Shown: piece after piece, positions 1-9,971 of the stretch | Position numbering within the stretch: the first letter of the stretch is position 1 | Layout: each line of letters begins with the position of its first letter | NCBI GenBank assembly: GCA_020636445.1 | Contig: JACJXV010000008.1 | Coordinates: 1-64,000 of the forward strand | Direction: 5' to 3' | Source: Lewinellaceae bacterium | GTDB lineage: Bacteria; Bacteroidota; Bacteroidia; Chitinophagales; Saprospiraceae | Length of the DNA stretch: 64,000 bases | The notes under the pieces: generated by a model | The model's input: the letters and a program-made list of their open reading frames with translations, nothing else | Told to the model about the DNA's origin: nothing | Databases searched by the model: none | Translations under genes and position numbers: made by a program

Positions 1-779
1 GCATTTCGGGGGTGACTTCCATCTCCGCTGATCTCCATAAGTTCGGATACGCTGCCCAGGGGGCTTCCACCTTGCTTTACCGCAGCATGGATTACCTCAA
101 GCATCAGTTCTATGTGGCCACTGATTTTCCGGGAGGAATTTATGTGACCCCCACCTTGCTGGGGTCGCGACCGGGAGGAGCTATCGCTGCTGCCTGGACC
201 GCATTGCATGCTTTGGGGGAAGAAGGATATATGCGGCTTGCCGGGGAAGTTATGGCGGCGGCGGCAAAAATGAAGGAGGCATTTGCGACCATTCCGGAAC
301 TGCAAATTCTTGGGAAGCCCAGTATGAATATCCTGGCATTCTCGACGGTAAATAACCAACCGGATATCTTCGTCATTGCGGATTACTTGGAAGAGCAAGG
401 CTGGATGGTTGATCGGCAACAGTTTCCCAACTGCATCCATGTTACGGTTATGCCCTACAATATTCCTGTAGTGGAAACGTATATAAATAATTTACAGGAG
501 GCTATTCAATATGCCAAAGCCAATCCAGCTATGACGGCCAAGGGCAATGCAGCCCTTTATGGATTAATGGCGAGAATTCCCTTTCGGGGGATGGTTGCCA
601 AAAATGTACGGCGTATATTTGAGGACTTGTATACCTTCCAGCCAACTGCAGGTGGTGATTCACCGGCAGATTCCGAAGAGGATGGAGAAAAAGAGGCCGG
701 AAATACGTTACCAGAGAGCCCCCGTTGGATGGGGTGGGTAAATCGGGTACTCACCAGCCTGGAACGTTGGCGTAAATAA
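1..779 (+). CDS. Sphingosine-1-phosphate lyase-like PLP decarboxylase (3' part)
   Basis: The 5' end lies outside the window; the reading frame is already open at base 3 and ends in TAA at 777-779. The visible part starts at the PLP-binding site: SISADLHKFGYAAQG, whose lysine (codon 39-41) matches the internal-aldimine lysine of the group II decarboxylase/sphingosine-phosphate lyase family. Further on come YVTPTLLGSRPGG and a helical C-terminal domain ending in an acidic, serine-rich linker and a basic tail (about residues 215-258), longer than usual for the family. By family, the enzyme would cleave a phosphorylated long-chain base or decarboxylate an amino acid; Bacteroidota make sphingolipids, so the lyase role fits, but glutamate-decarboxylase-like activity cannot be excluded from this fragment. 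The next gene starts about 200 bp downstream. Confidence 0.8.
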   Translation, partial: ISGVTSISADLHKFGYAAQGASTLLYRSMDYLKHQFYVATDFPGGIYVTPTLLGSRPGGAIAAAWTALHALGEEGYMRLAGEVMAAAAKMKEAFATIPELQILGKPSMNILAFSTVNNQPDIFVIADYLEEQGWMVDRQQFPNCIHVTVMPYNIPVVETYINNLQEAIQYAKANPAMTAKGNAALYGLMARIPFRGMVAKNVRRIFEDLYTFQPTAGGDSPADSEEDGEKEAGNTLPESPRWMGWVNRVLTSLERWRK

Positions 780-985
780 CAAATCAAAATGCCCGCCGGA
801 TCCTTTGTAAACAAAAGGAAACCGGGAAGGGAAAATCAGGACACAAAGATGAAAGATCATTACCATATCCCGTTGGGAGATGTTTATTTATTCCCAGTAA
901 TCAGTATTTGGAAGGGTAATAGACCGATACTTCGGCGTTTCATTATTCCTCCAGGTGCTGTACACCCACACTATACCTAAACGCC

Positions 986-3900
986 ATGAATAAGATTGTT
1001 AGCTTGGGATCTGACTCCCAAAATCAATTTGCCTTTTTCCGTTGGTTGCTCCTTCTTTGCGCCCTATTCAGTGGATCCGTAGCTAAAGCCGCCGATTATT
1101 ACTGGGTTGGAGGAAGCGGTAATTGGTCGGATTTATCGCATTGGGCCACGACTTCCGGAGGCTCGGTACAGTATGCAACAATCCCCACTGCCAATGACCG
1201 GGTAATTTTCGATGCTAGTTCGTTTACCGGGGCAAATCAAGTGGTAACCGTTAATGTGCAATCCATCTTTTGCCAGGAGTTTATCTGGGATGGGGTTACG
1301 GGTAATCCGCGTTTCGTTGGAGATGCTACCTCCATTCTGAATGTTTTTGGCACGCTACGACTGGATTCCGGGATGCAGTTTGCATTTGCCGGTGACGTTA
1401 TTTTTGCCGCCAATGTTGCCGGAGCAACCATTGATTTAGGTGGGCAGCGCCTGCAGCGGGTGGCTTATTTTCGGGATGGCTCCGGCGATTATACGCTTGC
1501 TGGTGCTTTTGCCGTTGATAGCCTGCTGGCCATCCAGGGCGGTAGTTTGTCGACGGCAGGGTTTCCGGTAGAAACGAAATACTGGCATCTTCAAATGGGA
1601 ACGCCGGGCCAATTAGATATTTCGGGTTCGGTGATTACGGTGACAGGGAAAGCCTTTTTTGATCCCATTCGCTTTTCTGTGGAGTATCCCAGTGCTGAGC
1701 TGCAAATGGCCAATATTGGATTGACGGCTACCGGTTCCATCATCGATTTCACCTCAACAAATGCCTATTTGTTACTGACGGGAAACCCCGGCATGACACT
1801 GGGCACGGTAAAGTGCTCAGCCCCCACCGGAAAATCCAGGGTGATTGTTCTGAACCCCGCGTCGACTACCCTTACTAGACTTTCCCTCCAAAACGAATCG
1901 AATGTGGAAGGTAACCTCCAATTTGATTCGCTTGAACTGGGACCCGGAAAAACCTTCCGTTTTCAGGGAGGGCATACTTACACTATTTCTTCCTTTTTGG
2001 CAATGGGTACCTGTGCTCAACCTATACAGTTGTTTAGTACGCAACCTGGTGTGCAAGCCATTTTTCAGGCAGCCTCAGGTGAAATTGCTGGCGATTACTT
2101 GTCGATGCGCGACATTCAGGGTACCGGCGGGGCAACTTTTACCGCTCGTAACAGTACTAACCTTGGAAACACAACAGGTTGGACAATCGAACCCAAAACC
2201 AATAACGCACTTTATTGGGTAGGTGGATCGGGTAACTGGAATGACCCTATGCATTGGGCACTGACCAGTGGCGGGCCTGGGGGCGCCTGCGTGCCCACCG
2301 CCGGCGATGATGTTTTTTTTGATGCCAGTTCTTTTCCCACTGCGAACAGAGCGGTGACGCTTGACCTTGACAATGCTTATTGCCGATCGATGACCTGGAC
2401 CGGGGCTACCGGTAACCCCCGCCTGGTGGGTACGGCGGAGCAGCGCTTACATATCTTTGGGTCTTTAACATTGATCCCGACCATGCGTTGGGAAATAGCC
2501 GGCGATGTACTTTTTGAAGGTAGCCAGGATAATACGATTACCACCAGCGACCAACTTTTCCTCCGGGATGTTTATATCGATGGAACTGGCACCTGGCGAC
2601 TGGAAGACGATTGGGCCATAGAATCGGATTTCTATTTTCAACAAGGCAATTTTATAACCCAGGGGAATCGCATGCAACTTCAGCTATTCTATAGCCGCAA
2701 CGTAACCCCCCGACGGCTGGAATTAGGAAGTTCGCTGATTGTACTCCAACCCAATAAGGTTCCTTATGTATCGTGGAATTTGCAGTCAGAACAATTGACA
2801 CTGGATGCCGGTACCTCTACTATCGAGTTTCGCAGTTATGGGAATTTTTCGCTGGAAGGCCTTCAGCCATTGCAGTTCCATCGGGTAGTGTGGTATGGAA
2901 ACACAGGTTTTTATGCCAATTTACAAACGGGCGTAAATACCATCGATTCGTTGGTCACTACTGCGGGCTGTTTCTTTACTAATCGATACTCTTTGGGCGT
3001 TTGGGAAATTTATCCGGGGTTTTCCTATGTGTTGAATACGAATGACACGCTGAGGGTAAGAGATTTTGTGCCCTATGGTGACTGTTCAGGGCTTGTTAAT
3101 ATCGAATCCAGCCAGGATGACCGTACAGCATATCTGGCGATGTTACAACCGGATACCGTTTCTTATTTCATAGTCAAGGATATTCACAATACCGGCCCGG
3201 GGACCTTACTGGCGGAAAATTCCATTGATTTAGGGAATACCACTGGCTGGACCATCGATACGCTGGCTTCGCGAACCTTGTATTGGGTTGGCGGGGACGG
3301 CAACTGGAATGATCCGGCCAACTGGTCCTTGACGAGTGGCGGACCTGGCGGAGAGTGTGTGCCCACGCCCGTAGATGATGTTTTCTTTGATGCCCAATCG
3401 TTTAATGGCCCTGGGCAAACCGTTAATGCCCGTGATTATAACGAGCATTATTGCCGGAACATTACCTGGGAGGGCGTCACCAATCAACCTACTTTTCTTT
3501 GTTGGCGACTGAGCGTTTACGGGAATTTCACCTTTGTGGAGGAGATGTTTAGTGATTTGACGACTCTAAATTTGGCCAGCGAACTTCCCGGTAACCAGGT
3601 GACGTCTGCCGGTAAATATATTGCCATTATCGAAGTACAAGGATCGGGCTCCTGGATACTCCAGGATAGTTTAAATGCCTTTTATATGTATCTCTATAAT
3701 GGTACGTTTGATGCCAATGATCAATTTGTCAGGCTTGAATATTTTGCCTGTTATGATAATGGGGATCAACAAAAACTTATTCTGGGGGATAGCCGCTGGT
3801 GCATCACCAGCAGCAATCCAACTTATTTTGCCTGGTACACCAGTAGTCCTAATTTTGAGATAGATCCCGGTAACGCCCAAATTGAGTTTAAAGGAGAGGA

Positions 3901-6900
3901 GGTTCGGATCTATGACAATTTTCCGTTAACCTATCCGAATGTGCTGATGTCGAACAGTTCGGGCAATACGGAGATTCAAACCTACCAGGGAACAGGTACA
4001 TTTGCTAAGCTGGAAATCCGCAACAATGGTACCATTCTGGGGGCACATGTAATTGATTCCTTGTTATTCGCCCCTGGAAAATCGTATCGCCTGGATGCGA
4101 CAAATACCCAGACAATAACCGCTTATTTTCAAGTCATCGGCAATAACTGCAACCCGATTGAATTATCGAGCACCAGTGTCGGCGTACCATCGAAGGTAGT
4201 TATGAATTCTGGTGAAGTGCGCGGGGATTTTATTCAAATGCGCGACCAACTAGGTGAGGGTTCGGTGACCTTTTACGCAGGAGTCCACAGTACGGATATT
4301 GGCAACAGCAACCGCGGTTGGGTTTTTGATTCGCCGGAAATATATGTTGATGAGGGCTTTTTGGGAGTCGATATCGTACTCTGTCGCAATCAGGATCAGG
4401 AATTGGATGCCCGGACATTTAGCCCTGGTGAAACCTACCGCTGGCAGGATGGCTCTACTGATCCACTGTTTACCGTTACTCAACCTGGTCTTTATTGGGC
4501 TGAGGTTAGTTTTTCAGATAACTGCCAGATTCGGGACAGTATCCGGGTATTACCCCCGGAAGATTTCACGGCGGCATTGCCCGCCGATACGACCTTGTGT
4601 ACTGGAGATACCCTGACCCTGGATGCCGGTCTTTCCCTGGTTGGTCTCCGGTATGTCTGGCAGGATAGCTCTACGGCTTCTACCTTCCAGGTAACAGCTC
4701 CGGGGCAATATCGGGTCGCGGTAGAATTGTCGGGGTGTTACTCCGTGGATAGCATTGCCATCGACTATCAAGCTATTCCGGTGGTTGATTTAGGTACCGA
4801 CCAAACTCGCTGCCCTGAGGACATAGTAACGTTGGATGCAACAACTACCAATGGATCCTATTTATGGCAGGATGGAAGTACGGCACCGCAGTTAATAGTA
4901 AATACTTCCGGCCTGTATTCCGTAGGGGTACAGGTTGGCTTTTGCACGGGGTACGATAGTATTCAGATTGACTACCGCGCTCCGTTGGGGCTCGAGCTTG
5001 GGCCGGATAGCACCGTTTGTGAAAATGTAACCGTAACCCTGACGCCGGGTATTGCCAATGCTGATTTGCGTTGGCAGGACGGATCTGTTAATACAAGTTT
5101 TCAGGTTACGATACCAGGGGTTTATGTGGTGACGGCCACACGCGATGGCTGCAGTGAAACGGATTCGATCCGGATTAATCACAATCCTTTGCCCCGATTT
5201 GAGTTGGGGGGCGATATGGCAGCCTGTGCCGGCGATTCGCTCATTCTTGGCGATTCCATCATGATCGCCGGGGCTAGCTTTCAGTGGGAGGGAGGTCCAA
5301 CGACAACTCGTTATGTTGTGAGGAACTCCGGCCTTTATACCTTGGAAGCAAGTTTGGCAGGATGCCTTTTCCGGGATTCTCTTCAGGTTGATTTTAACCC
5401 CTTACCCGTATTGGAACTGGGACCCGATCAAGCCCCCTGTGAAAATGATCCGGTAGCCTTGGATGCAACAAGCACTGGAGCTACCTATCAATGGAACACC
5501 GGCAGCACTGCCGCCATTCTTAATGTAAGTAGCAGCGGGTTGTATACGGTAATGTCTACCCTCAATGGGTGTACCGTGGAAGATTCTGTACGCATAACCT
5601 TCCAGCCACGACCGGTTTTTGCACTAGGGCCTGACCAACGGGTCTGTACCGGGGAAACGGTAACGTTGAATGGAACGGCACCTGGGGCATCATATGTATG
5701 GAATACCGGCAGTAATGATCCGGTTCTTACGGTGACTACCACCGGCCTCTATTGGTTAGAGGCGGATTTGAACGGTTGTCAGCGTCGCGATTCGGTACAA
5801 ATAGAATTCAAACCCTTACCGGTTCTAAACCTTGGTGCAGATCAAACTCCCTGTGAAGGAGACCCGGTGGCTTTGGATGCTACGAGTTCGGGAGCGACTT
5901 ATTTATGGAACACCGGGAGCACTTCGGCCGTACTTAATGTATCCAGCAGTGGCCTATATGCCGTGATGGCTACGCTGGAAGGATGTACCGTGCAGGATTC
6001 TGTGCAAGTGACCTTTCAGCCGCGACCGGTTTTTGCGCTGGGAGCGGATCAAAGCGTTTGCCTGGGAGAAACGGTAACCCTTGATGGAACGGCACCGGGA
6101 GCAACTTATCTATGGAATACCGGAAGTACGACTCCGGTGTTAAGTGTAACCAACACGGGCCTCTATTGGTTGGAAGCGGATTTAAATGGTTGCCGGCGGC
6201 GTGATTCAGTTCAGGTTACGTTTATTGATATCCCGGTGGGTTTTTTAGGAGCTGATCGCGATGTATGTCAGGGCACTCCTGTACAGTTGTCACCGGGAAT
6301 AAGCGGAGCAACTTACCGTTGGCAGGATGGCAGTCAGGCTGCCATTTATACGGTTAGTGCAAGTGGTGTTTACACCGTTCAGGTGCAGGTAGGTACCTGC
6401 GCTAAAAGCGATACTGTGGGTGTGAATTTCCGGCCGGCACCGGTATTTAATCTGGGTAAGGATACGACACTTTGTGCCGGAGAGCAACTTCCGCTGACGA
6501 TCAATGCATCCGCAGATAGTTACCTTTGGCAGGACGGTAGTACTGCCGCAACGTTTACGGCCCGACAAACAGGCTTGGTTATTGCCTTTGCAGACCTGGC
6601 GGGTTGTTCCTGGCGAGACAGTTTGCGTGTAACGGTTCGTGAACCCTTACGCCTGAATTTAGGAGCTGATACGACCATTTGTGATGATCAAACCTTGCGT
6701 TTGCAGGCGAATGTTCGTGCGGATAGCTACCGTTGGCAAGATGGTAGTCAAGGGCCCCTCTACGAGGTTACTGCCCCCGGGATGTATACCGTAACAGCTG
6801 CTGACGGCCGCTGCCTGACCAGCGATTCGATTCAGGTCATGGTACGCCGGTGTATTGTCTATAAAGTGTATGCACCCAATGCTTTTTCACCCAACGGAGA

Positions 6901-7150
6901 TGGAATTAATGACGAATTCCGGTTGTTTGTCAATCCGGGTGTTGTTATTCAAACATACGAGATGCGCATTTTTGACCGCTGGGGGAATATGGTCTTTAGT
7001 ACCCGTGACCCGGAAACGGCCTGGGATGGCACCTGGAAAGGGCAGCAAGCCGCAATGGGAACCTATATCTTTAGTTTGTACATTCAGTATCAGGATGATC
7101 GGCGGGTGGGCCAGGAAACGTTGGGTGGCGAGGTGCAACTTCTGCGCTAG
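986..7150 (+). CDS. Giant secreted multidomain surface protein with CHU_C/T9SS sorting domain
   Basis: 2054 residues. A signal peptide (about residues 1-36, ending SGSVAKA) is followed by three large modules of about 350 residues, each opening with a YWVGGSGNW-type motif and a VFFDASSF motif and closing with GNTTGW or a relative (starts near residues 38, 408 and 763; end near 1111). They look beta-rich, possibly beta-helix. Then come 12 Ig-like repeats of about 69 residues (residues 1130-1955) with the pattern LGxDxxxC...YxWQDGS...GxYxVxxxxxGCxxxDSIxV, each with two cysteines. The end (about 1956-2054) is a classic gliding-motility-associated C-terminal domain with FSPNGDGINDEF and DRWGNMVF, which by family knowledge targets type IX secretion and surface attachment. 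Likely an adhesin or cell-surface scaffold; no catalytic domain is visible. Repeats 6-7 and 8-9 are a recent duplication. No close neighbour on the same transcript is evident. Confidence 0.92.
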   Translation: MNKIVSLGSDSQNQFAFFRWLLLLCALFSGSVAKAADYYWVGGSGNWSDLSHWATTSGGSVQYATIPTANDRVIFDASSFTGANQVVTVNVQSIFCQEFIWDGVTGNPRFVGDATSILNVFGTLRLDSGMQFAFAGDVIFAANVAGATIDLGGQRLQRVAYFRDGSGDYTLAGAFAVDSLLAIQGGSLSTAGFPVETKYWHLQMGTPGQLDISGSVITVTGKAFFDPIRFSVEYPSAELQMANIGLTATGSIIDFTSTNAYLLLTGNPGMTLGTVKCSAPTGKSRVIVLNPASTTLTRLSLQNESNVEGNLQFDSLELGPGKTFRFQGGHTYTISSFLAMGTCAQPIQLFSTQPGVQAIFQAASGEIAGDYLSMRDIQGTGGATFTARNSTNLGNTTGWTIEPKTNNALYWVGGSGNWNDPMHWALTSGGPGGACVPTAGDDVFFDASSFPTANRAVTLDLDNAYCRSMTWTGATGNPRLVGTAEQRLHIFGSLTLIPTMRWEIAGDVLFEGSQDNTITTSDQLFLRDVYIDGTGTWRLEDDWAIESDFYFQQGNFITQGNRMQLQLFYSRNVTPRRLELGSSLIVLQPNKVPYVSWNLQSEQLTLDAGTSTIEFRSYGNFSLEGLQPLQFHRVVWYGNTGFYANLQTGVNTIDSLVTTAGCFFTNRYSLGVWEIYPGFSYVLNTNDTLRVRDFVPYGDCSGLVNIESSQDDRTAYLAMLQPDTVSYFIVKDIHNTGPGTLLAENSIDLGNTTGWTIDTLASRTLYWVGGDGNWNDPANWSLTSGGPGGECVPTPVDDVFFDAQSFNGPGQTVNARDYNEHYCRNITWEGVTNQPTFLCWRLSVYGNFTFVEEMFSDLTTLNLASELPGNQVTSAGKYIAIIEVQGSGSWILQDSLNAFYMYLYNGTFDANDQFVRLEYFACYDNGDQQKLILGDSRWCITSSNPTYFAWYTSSPNFEIDPGNAQIEFKGEEVRIYDNFPLTYPNVLMSNSSGNTEIQTYQGTGTFAKLEIRNNGTILGAHVIDSLLFAPGKSYRLDATNTQTITAYFQVIGNNCNPIELSSTSVGVPSKVVMNSGEVRGDFIQMRDQLGEGSVTFYAGVHSTDIGNSNRGWVFDSPEIYVDEGFLGVDIVLCRNQDQELDARTFSPGETYRWQDGSTDPLFTVTQPGLYWAEVSFSDNCQIRDSIRVLPPEDFTAALPADTTLCTGDTLTLDAGLSLVGLRYVWQDSSTASTFQVTAPGQYRVAVELSGCYSVDSIAIDYQAIPVVDLGTDQTRCPEDIVTLDATTTNGSYLWQDGSTAPQLIVNTSGLYSVGVQVGFCTGYDSIQIDYRAPLGLELGPDSTVCENVTVTLTPGIANADLRWQDGSVNTSFQVTIPGVYVVTATRDGCSETDSIRINHNPLPRFELGGDMAACAGDSLILGDSIMIAGASFQWEGGPTTTRYVVRNSGLYTLEASLAGCLFRDSLQVDFNPLPVLELGPDQAPCENDPVALDATSTGATYQWNTGSTAAILNVSSSGLYTVMSTLNGCTVEDSVRITFQPRPVFALGPDQRVCTGETVTLNGTAPGASYVWNTGSNDPVLTVTTTGLYWLEADLNGCQRRDSVQIEFKPLPVLNLGADQTPCEGDPVALDATSSGATYLWNTGSTSAVLNVSSSGLYAVMATLEGCTVQDSVQVTFQPRPVFALGADQSVCLGETVTLDGTAPGATYLWNTGSTTPVLSVTNTGLYWLEADLNGCRRRDSVQVTFIDIPVGFLGADRDVCQGTPVQLSPGISGATYRWQDGSQAAIYTVSASGVYTVQVQVGTCAKSDTVGVNFRPAPVFNLGKDTTLCAGEQLPLTINASADSYLWQDGSTAATFTARQTGLVIAFADLAGCSWRDSLRVTVREPLRLNLGADTTICDDQTLRLQANVRADSYRWQDGSQGPLYEVTAPGMYTVTAADGRCLTSDSIQVMVRRCIVYKVYAPNAFSPNGDGINDEFRLFVNPGVVIQTYEMRIFDRWGNMVFSTRDPETAWDGTWKGQQAAMGTYIFSLYIQYQDDRRVGQETLGGEVQLLR

Positions 7151-7310
7151 GGGTTAAGGATAGACGCAGAAACTATGAAACTCTTTGAAAAAATTATTAA
7201 TTATACTAGTTTGATAATCAACTGTTTAACTTAATAATCTAGTGGTTTAATGGTTTTTTTTGTGTCGAAAAAAGAGAAATCCTGTCTGGTGAGGTATACT
7301 GAGTTTAGTC

Positions 7311-7480
7311 TATATTTGTTTGTATTGGATGTGCCTCTACTAAGTCAGGAACAAATCCAACCCGATATAGAGCTTTCTAAGCTGGTGGAATTCGACCATG
7401 GAGAATTCTAAACCTGCTGGTGTAAGATATTTGTTATTAGTTTTTGAGCCTCAGGAGAACCAACTCCCGGGGCTTTTTTT
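7311..7480 (+). ncRNA. Candidate structured small RNA or leader upstream of TonB receptor
   Basis: A -7-like box TATATTTG (7311-7318) opens the segment, though no good -33 TTTG stands 20 bp before it. Downstream are a stem TTGGAT/ATCCAA (7325-7330 with 7355-7360), a stem AGCTT/AAGCT with loop TCT (7371-7383), and a strong terminator at 7448-7480. The terminator lies 71 bp before the TonB receptor start, so this could be a free small RNA or an attenuated leader. I see no cobalamin, TPP or other known riboswitch core. Inference from hairpins and promoter-like sequence only. Confidence 0.4.
7448..7480 (+). terminator. Rho-independent terminator
   Basis: A 10-bp stem (7448-7457 with 7464-7473, one A/C mismatch, loop AACCAA) is followed by seven T residues. 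It lies 300 bp after the giant surface-protein gene and just before the TonB receptor gene. Confidence 0.75.
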
Positions 7481-7551
7481 ATCCGCAAAAATCCAGGGAA
7501 TGACGCAACAATTCCGGGCTCACCTCGCTTTTAGTCTGGAAATCATCAGGT

Positions 7552-9900
7552 ATGGAAAAGGTATTTTTATTGGGAATGCTCATGTTTGGCTTTCTGGCTA
7601 CCGTAACGGGGCAGGAAAAGTTTAACGTTAGCGGCTATGTGCGGGACCTGGGTAGCGGGGAAAGCTTACCAGGTGCCAATATTTATGTCAAGGGTAATCC
7701 CCAGCAGGGAACTCAGAGCAATGCCTATGGATTCTTTTCACTACGTTTGGAGGCGGGTAGTTATACACTGGTATTTTCTTACCTGGGGTACACCGACATG
7801 GAGGTGCCGCTGGAGCTTGTGGAAGATAGTCGGTTGAGCATCGACCTGGAGGAGGGTGTCGCTTTGGGAGAGGTGGTCGTGACGGCCACCGATGCCGATA
7901 ATAATGTGTCGGGCACGGAGATGGGACAAGTAATGTTGCCTATTGAACGGATTAAGAAAATCCCAGCCTTGATGGGGGAGGTTGATATCCTCAAAACGCT
8001 GCAATTGTTGCCTGGCGTTTTATCGGCAGGCGAGGGGAATGCCGGGTTTTACGTGCGTGGCGGCGGCCCTGATCAGAATTTGGTCCTCCTGGATGAAGCG
8101 GTTGTTTATAACTCGGGGCACCTACTGGGTTTTTTCTCGGTATTCAACAGTGATGCCATCAAAACAACCAATCTGATAAAAGGGGGTATGCCAGCTCAGT
8201 ACGGCGGGCGCCTGTCGTCGGTGGTCGACGTACAAATGAAGGACGGGAATGCAAAACACCTGGAAATAGATGGAGGTATAGGGCTCATTGCATCACGCCT
8301 TACGGTGCAGGGGCCAATTACTAAAGAGCGGTCTTCATTCCTGGTATCTGCCCGCCGCACGTATGCGCTGGACTTGGCTCAGCCGGCGATCAAACAAACC
8401 GATTTTGCCGGAACTAACTATTATTTTTACGACCTGAACGCAAAAGTTAACCATCGTTTTTCCGATAAAGACCGTGTTTACCTAAGTGCGTATTTCGGCC
8501 GGGACGTCCTTAAGTTTCGCAGCCCAGCTCGCGATTTCTTTTTCAACCTTCCCTACGGTAATGCCACTGCCACCTTGCGCTGGAATCACCTGTTCAATGA
8601 CCGCTTATTTGTCAATGTGTCCGCTATTTACAATGATTACGATTTCGAGTTTGAAGGCGGGCAGGATGATTTTTCCATTGATGTGTTTTCTGGCGTTCGG
8701 GATTGGAATGGTAAAATTGATTTTGACTATTTTCCTTCCAATCGGCATGCTATTAAATTCGGCGTTCAGGGAATTTACCATCGACTAACGCCGAATGTGG
8801 CTAATGCCCGCAGTGGGGAGGAGACCTTCTCCAATAACTTTGAACCTAAATTTGCTTACGAAAGTGGTCTTTATTTCTCCGACGATTTCAAAGTGAGTGA
8901 CCGTTTGCGGGTTCAGGCTGGGTTGCGGTTTTCTTTATTTACTCAACTAGGGCCTTACACCTCACCGGAAAGTGGCCGGCAATTTGCCCGGGGAGAAGCA
9001 GTGGTTACCTATCCTGGCTGGGAACCCCGTTTGAATGTACGGTACGCATTCAGCACAAATTCCTCCCTCAAGGCCAGTTTGACCTGGTCGAACCAATACC
9101 TGCATCTCGTAAGTAATTCGTCGAGTACCCTGCCTGCTGATGTTTGGGTGCCGAGTAGCGAGCGGGTTAAACCCCAGCAAGGGGTCCAATATGCCCTCGG
9201 GTATTTCAAAAACCTCAGCCGAAATCGCTATGAAACCTCGCTGGAGGTCTACTATCGCGATTTACGCAATCAGATTGATTACCGGGAAAGCTATGTCAAC
9301 AACGCAGCTACCGATTTAGAAGATGAATTCGTTTTTGGCAAGGGCCGGGCTTATGGAGCAGAGTTGTTATTGCGAAAAAACGAAGGGAAACTCACCGGCT
9401 GGATAGGGTATACACTCTCCCGGACGGAACGTATTTTCCCTGATATTAATGAAGGTAACTCTTTTCCCGCTGTTTACGATCGGCGCCACGACCTGGCGGT
9501 TGTGGCTACCTATGAGATCAATGACCGATGGGATGTTTCGGGGGTTTTTGTTTTTGGTACTGGCAATGCCTTTACGCCAATTCAGAGTTTATTCCTGATC
9601 GGACAGCAAATAGTTCCCAATTACGGGCCCCGCAACAGTGCCCGGATTGTTGACTACCATCGGATGGATTTGTCCGCGAACTACCGGCCCCGGCGCAAAG
9701 AGGGAAAGGATTTCTATAGTTTCTGGACGTTTTCTGTTTATAACCTGTACAGTCGTAAGAATCCTTTTTTCACCTATTACGATTTTACCACGGATCCCGC
9801 CAAAGGAACCGCAAAAGCCAGTGGCTACCAGGTTTCACTGTTTCCCATAATCCCGGCAGTAACCTGGAATTTCCGCTGGAGTCAGGACCCCAACGAATAA
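7552..9900 (+). CDS. TonB-dependent outer-membrane receptor with carboxypeptidase-regulatory-like domain
   Basis: 782 residues. Signal peptide at 1-21 (ending ATVTGQ), then a CarboxypepD_reg-like beta-sandwich (about 24-105; SGYVRDLGSGESLPGANI), a plug domain (about 125-230; FYVRGGGPDQNLVLLDEA, AQYGGRLSSVVDV), and a long beta-barrel ending in an aromatic strand, TWNFRWSQD. By family it imports a scarce ligand across the outer membrane using TonB-ExbBD energy. It is shorter than SusC-type receptors (about 1000 residues) and no SusD partner sits next to it, so a polysaccharide system is not indicated; the substrate cannot be told. A terminator-ended leader or small RNA precedes it. It is followed by tRNA-Ser. 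Confidence 0.93.
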   Translation: MEKVFLLGMLMFGFLATVTGQEKFNVSGYVRDLGSGESLPGANIYVKGNPQQGTQSNAYGFFSLRLEAGSYTLVFSYLGYTDMEVPLELVEDSRLSIDLEEGVALGEVVVTATDADNNVSGTEMGQVMLPIERIKKIPALMGEVDILKTLQLLPGVLSAGEGNAGFYVRGGGPDQNLVLLDEAVVYNSGHLLGFFSVFNSDAIKTTNLIKGGMPAQYGGRLSSVVDVQMKDGNAKHLEIDGGIGLIASRLTVQGPITKERSSFLVSARRTYALDLAQPAIKQTDFAGTNYYFYDLNAKVNHRFSDKDRVYLSAYFGRDVLKFRSPARDFFFNLPYGNATATLRWNHLFNDRLFVNVSAIYNDYDFEFEGGQDDFSIDVFSGVRDWNGKIDFDYFPSNRHAIKFGVQGIYHRLTPNVANARSGEETFSNNFEPKFAYESGLYFSDDFKVSDRLRVQAGLRFSLFTQLGPYTSPESGRQFARGEAVVTYPGWEPRLNVRYAFSTNSSLKASLTWSNQYLHLVSNSSSTLPADVWVPSSERVKPQQGVQYALGYFKNLSRNRYETSLEVYYRDLRNQIDYRESYVNNAATDLEDEFVFGKGRAYGAELLLRKNEGKLTGWIGYTLSRTERIFPDINEGNSFPAVYDRRHDLAVVATYEINDRWDVSGVFVFGTGNAFTPIQSLFLIGQQIVPNYGPRNSARIVDYHRMDLSANYRPRRKEGKDFYSFWTFSVYNLYSRKNPFFTYYDFTTDPAKGTAKASGYQVSLFPIIPAVTWNFRWSQDPNE

Positions 9901-9936
9901 AAGATCGCGAAACGCAAGACTTTTTTCAACGAAGTA

Positions 9937-9966
9937 TTTGTTGAAAGAGGAAAAGTACTATTTTTG
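9937..9966 (+). promoter_or_regulatory. Promoter of tRNA-Ser
   Basis: TTTG (9937-9940), an 18-bp spacer, then TATTTTTG (9959-9966): a good match to the Bacteroidota -33/-7 promoter. The -7 box ends 5 bp before the mature tRNA 5' end, so the transcript should begin almost at the mature end. Confidence 0.7.
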
Positions 9967-9971
9967 CCCCC

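Noticed and set aside
789..980. 63-codon frame between the PLP enzyme and the giant gene
   Set aside because: No motif, no promoter box at the usual spacing, composition like non-coding DNA.
7311..7480. Cobalamin or TPP riboswitch before the TonB receptor
   Set aside because: I could not find the conserved core sequences of either class; kept only as an unknown structured RNA candidate.
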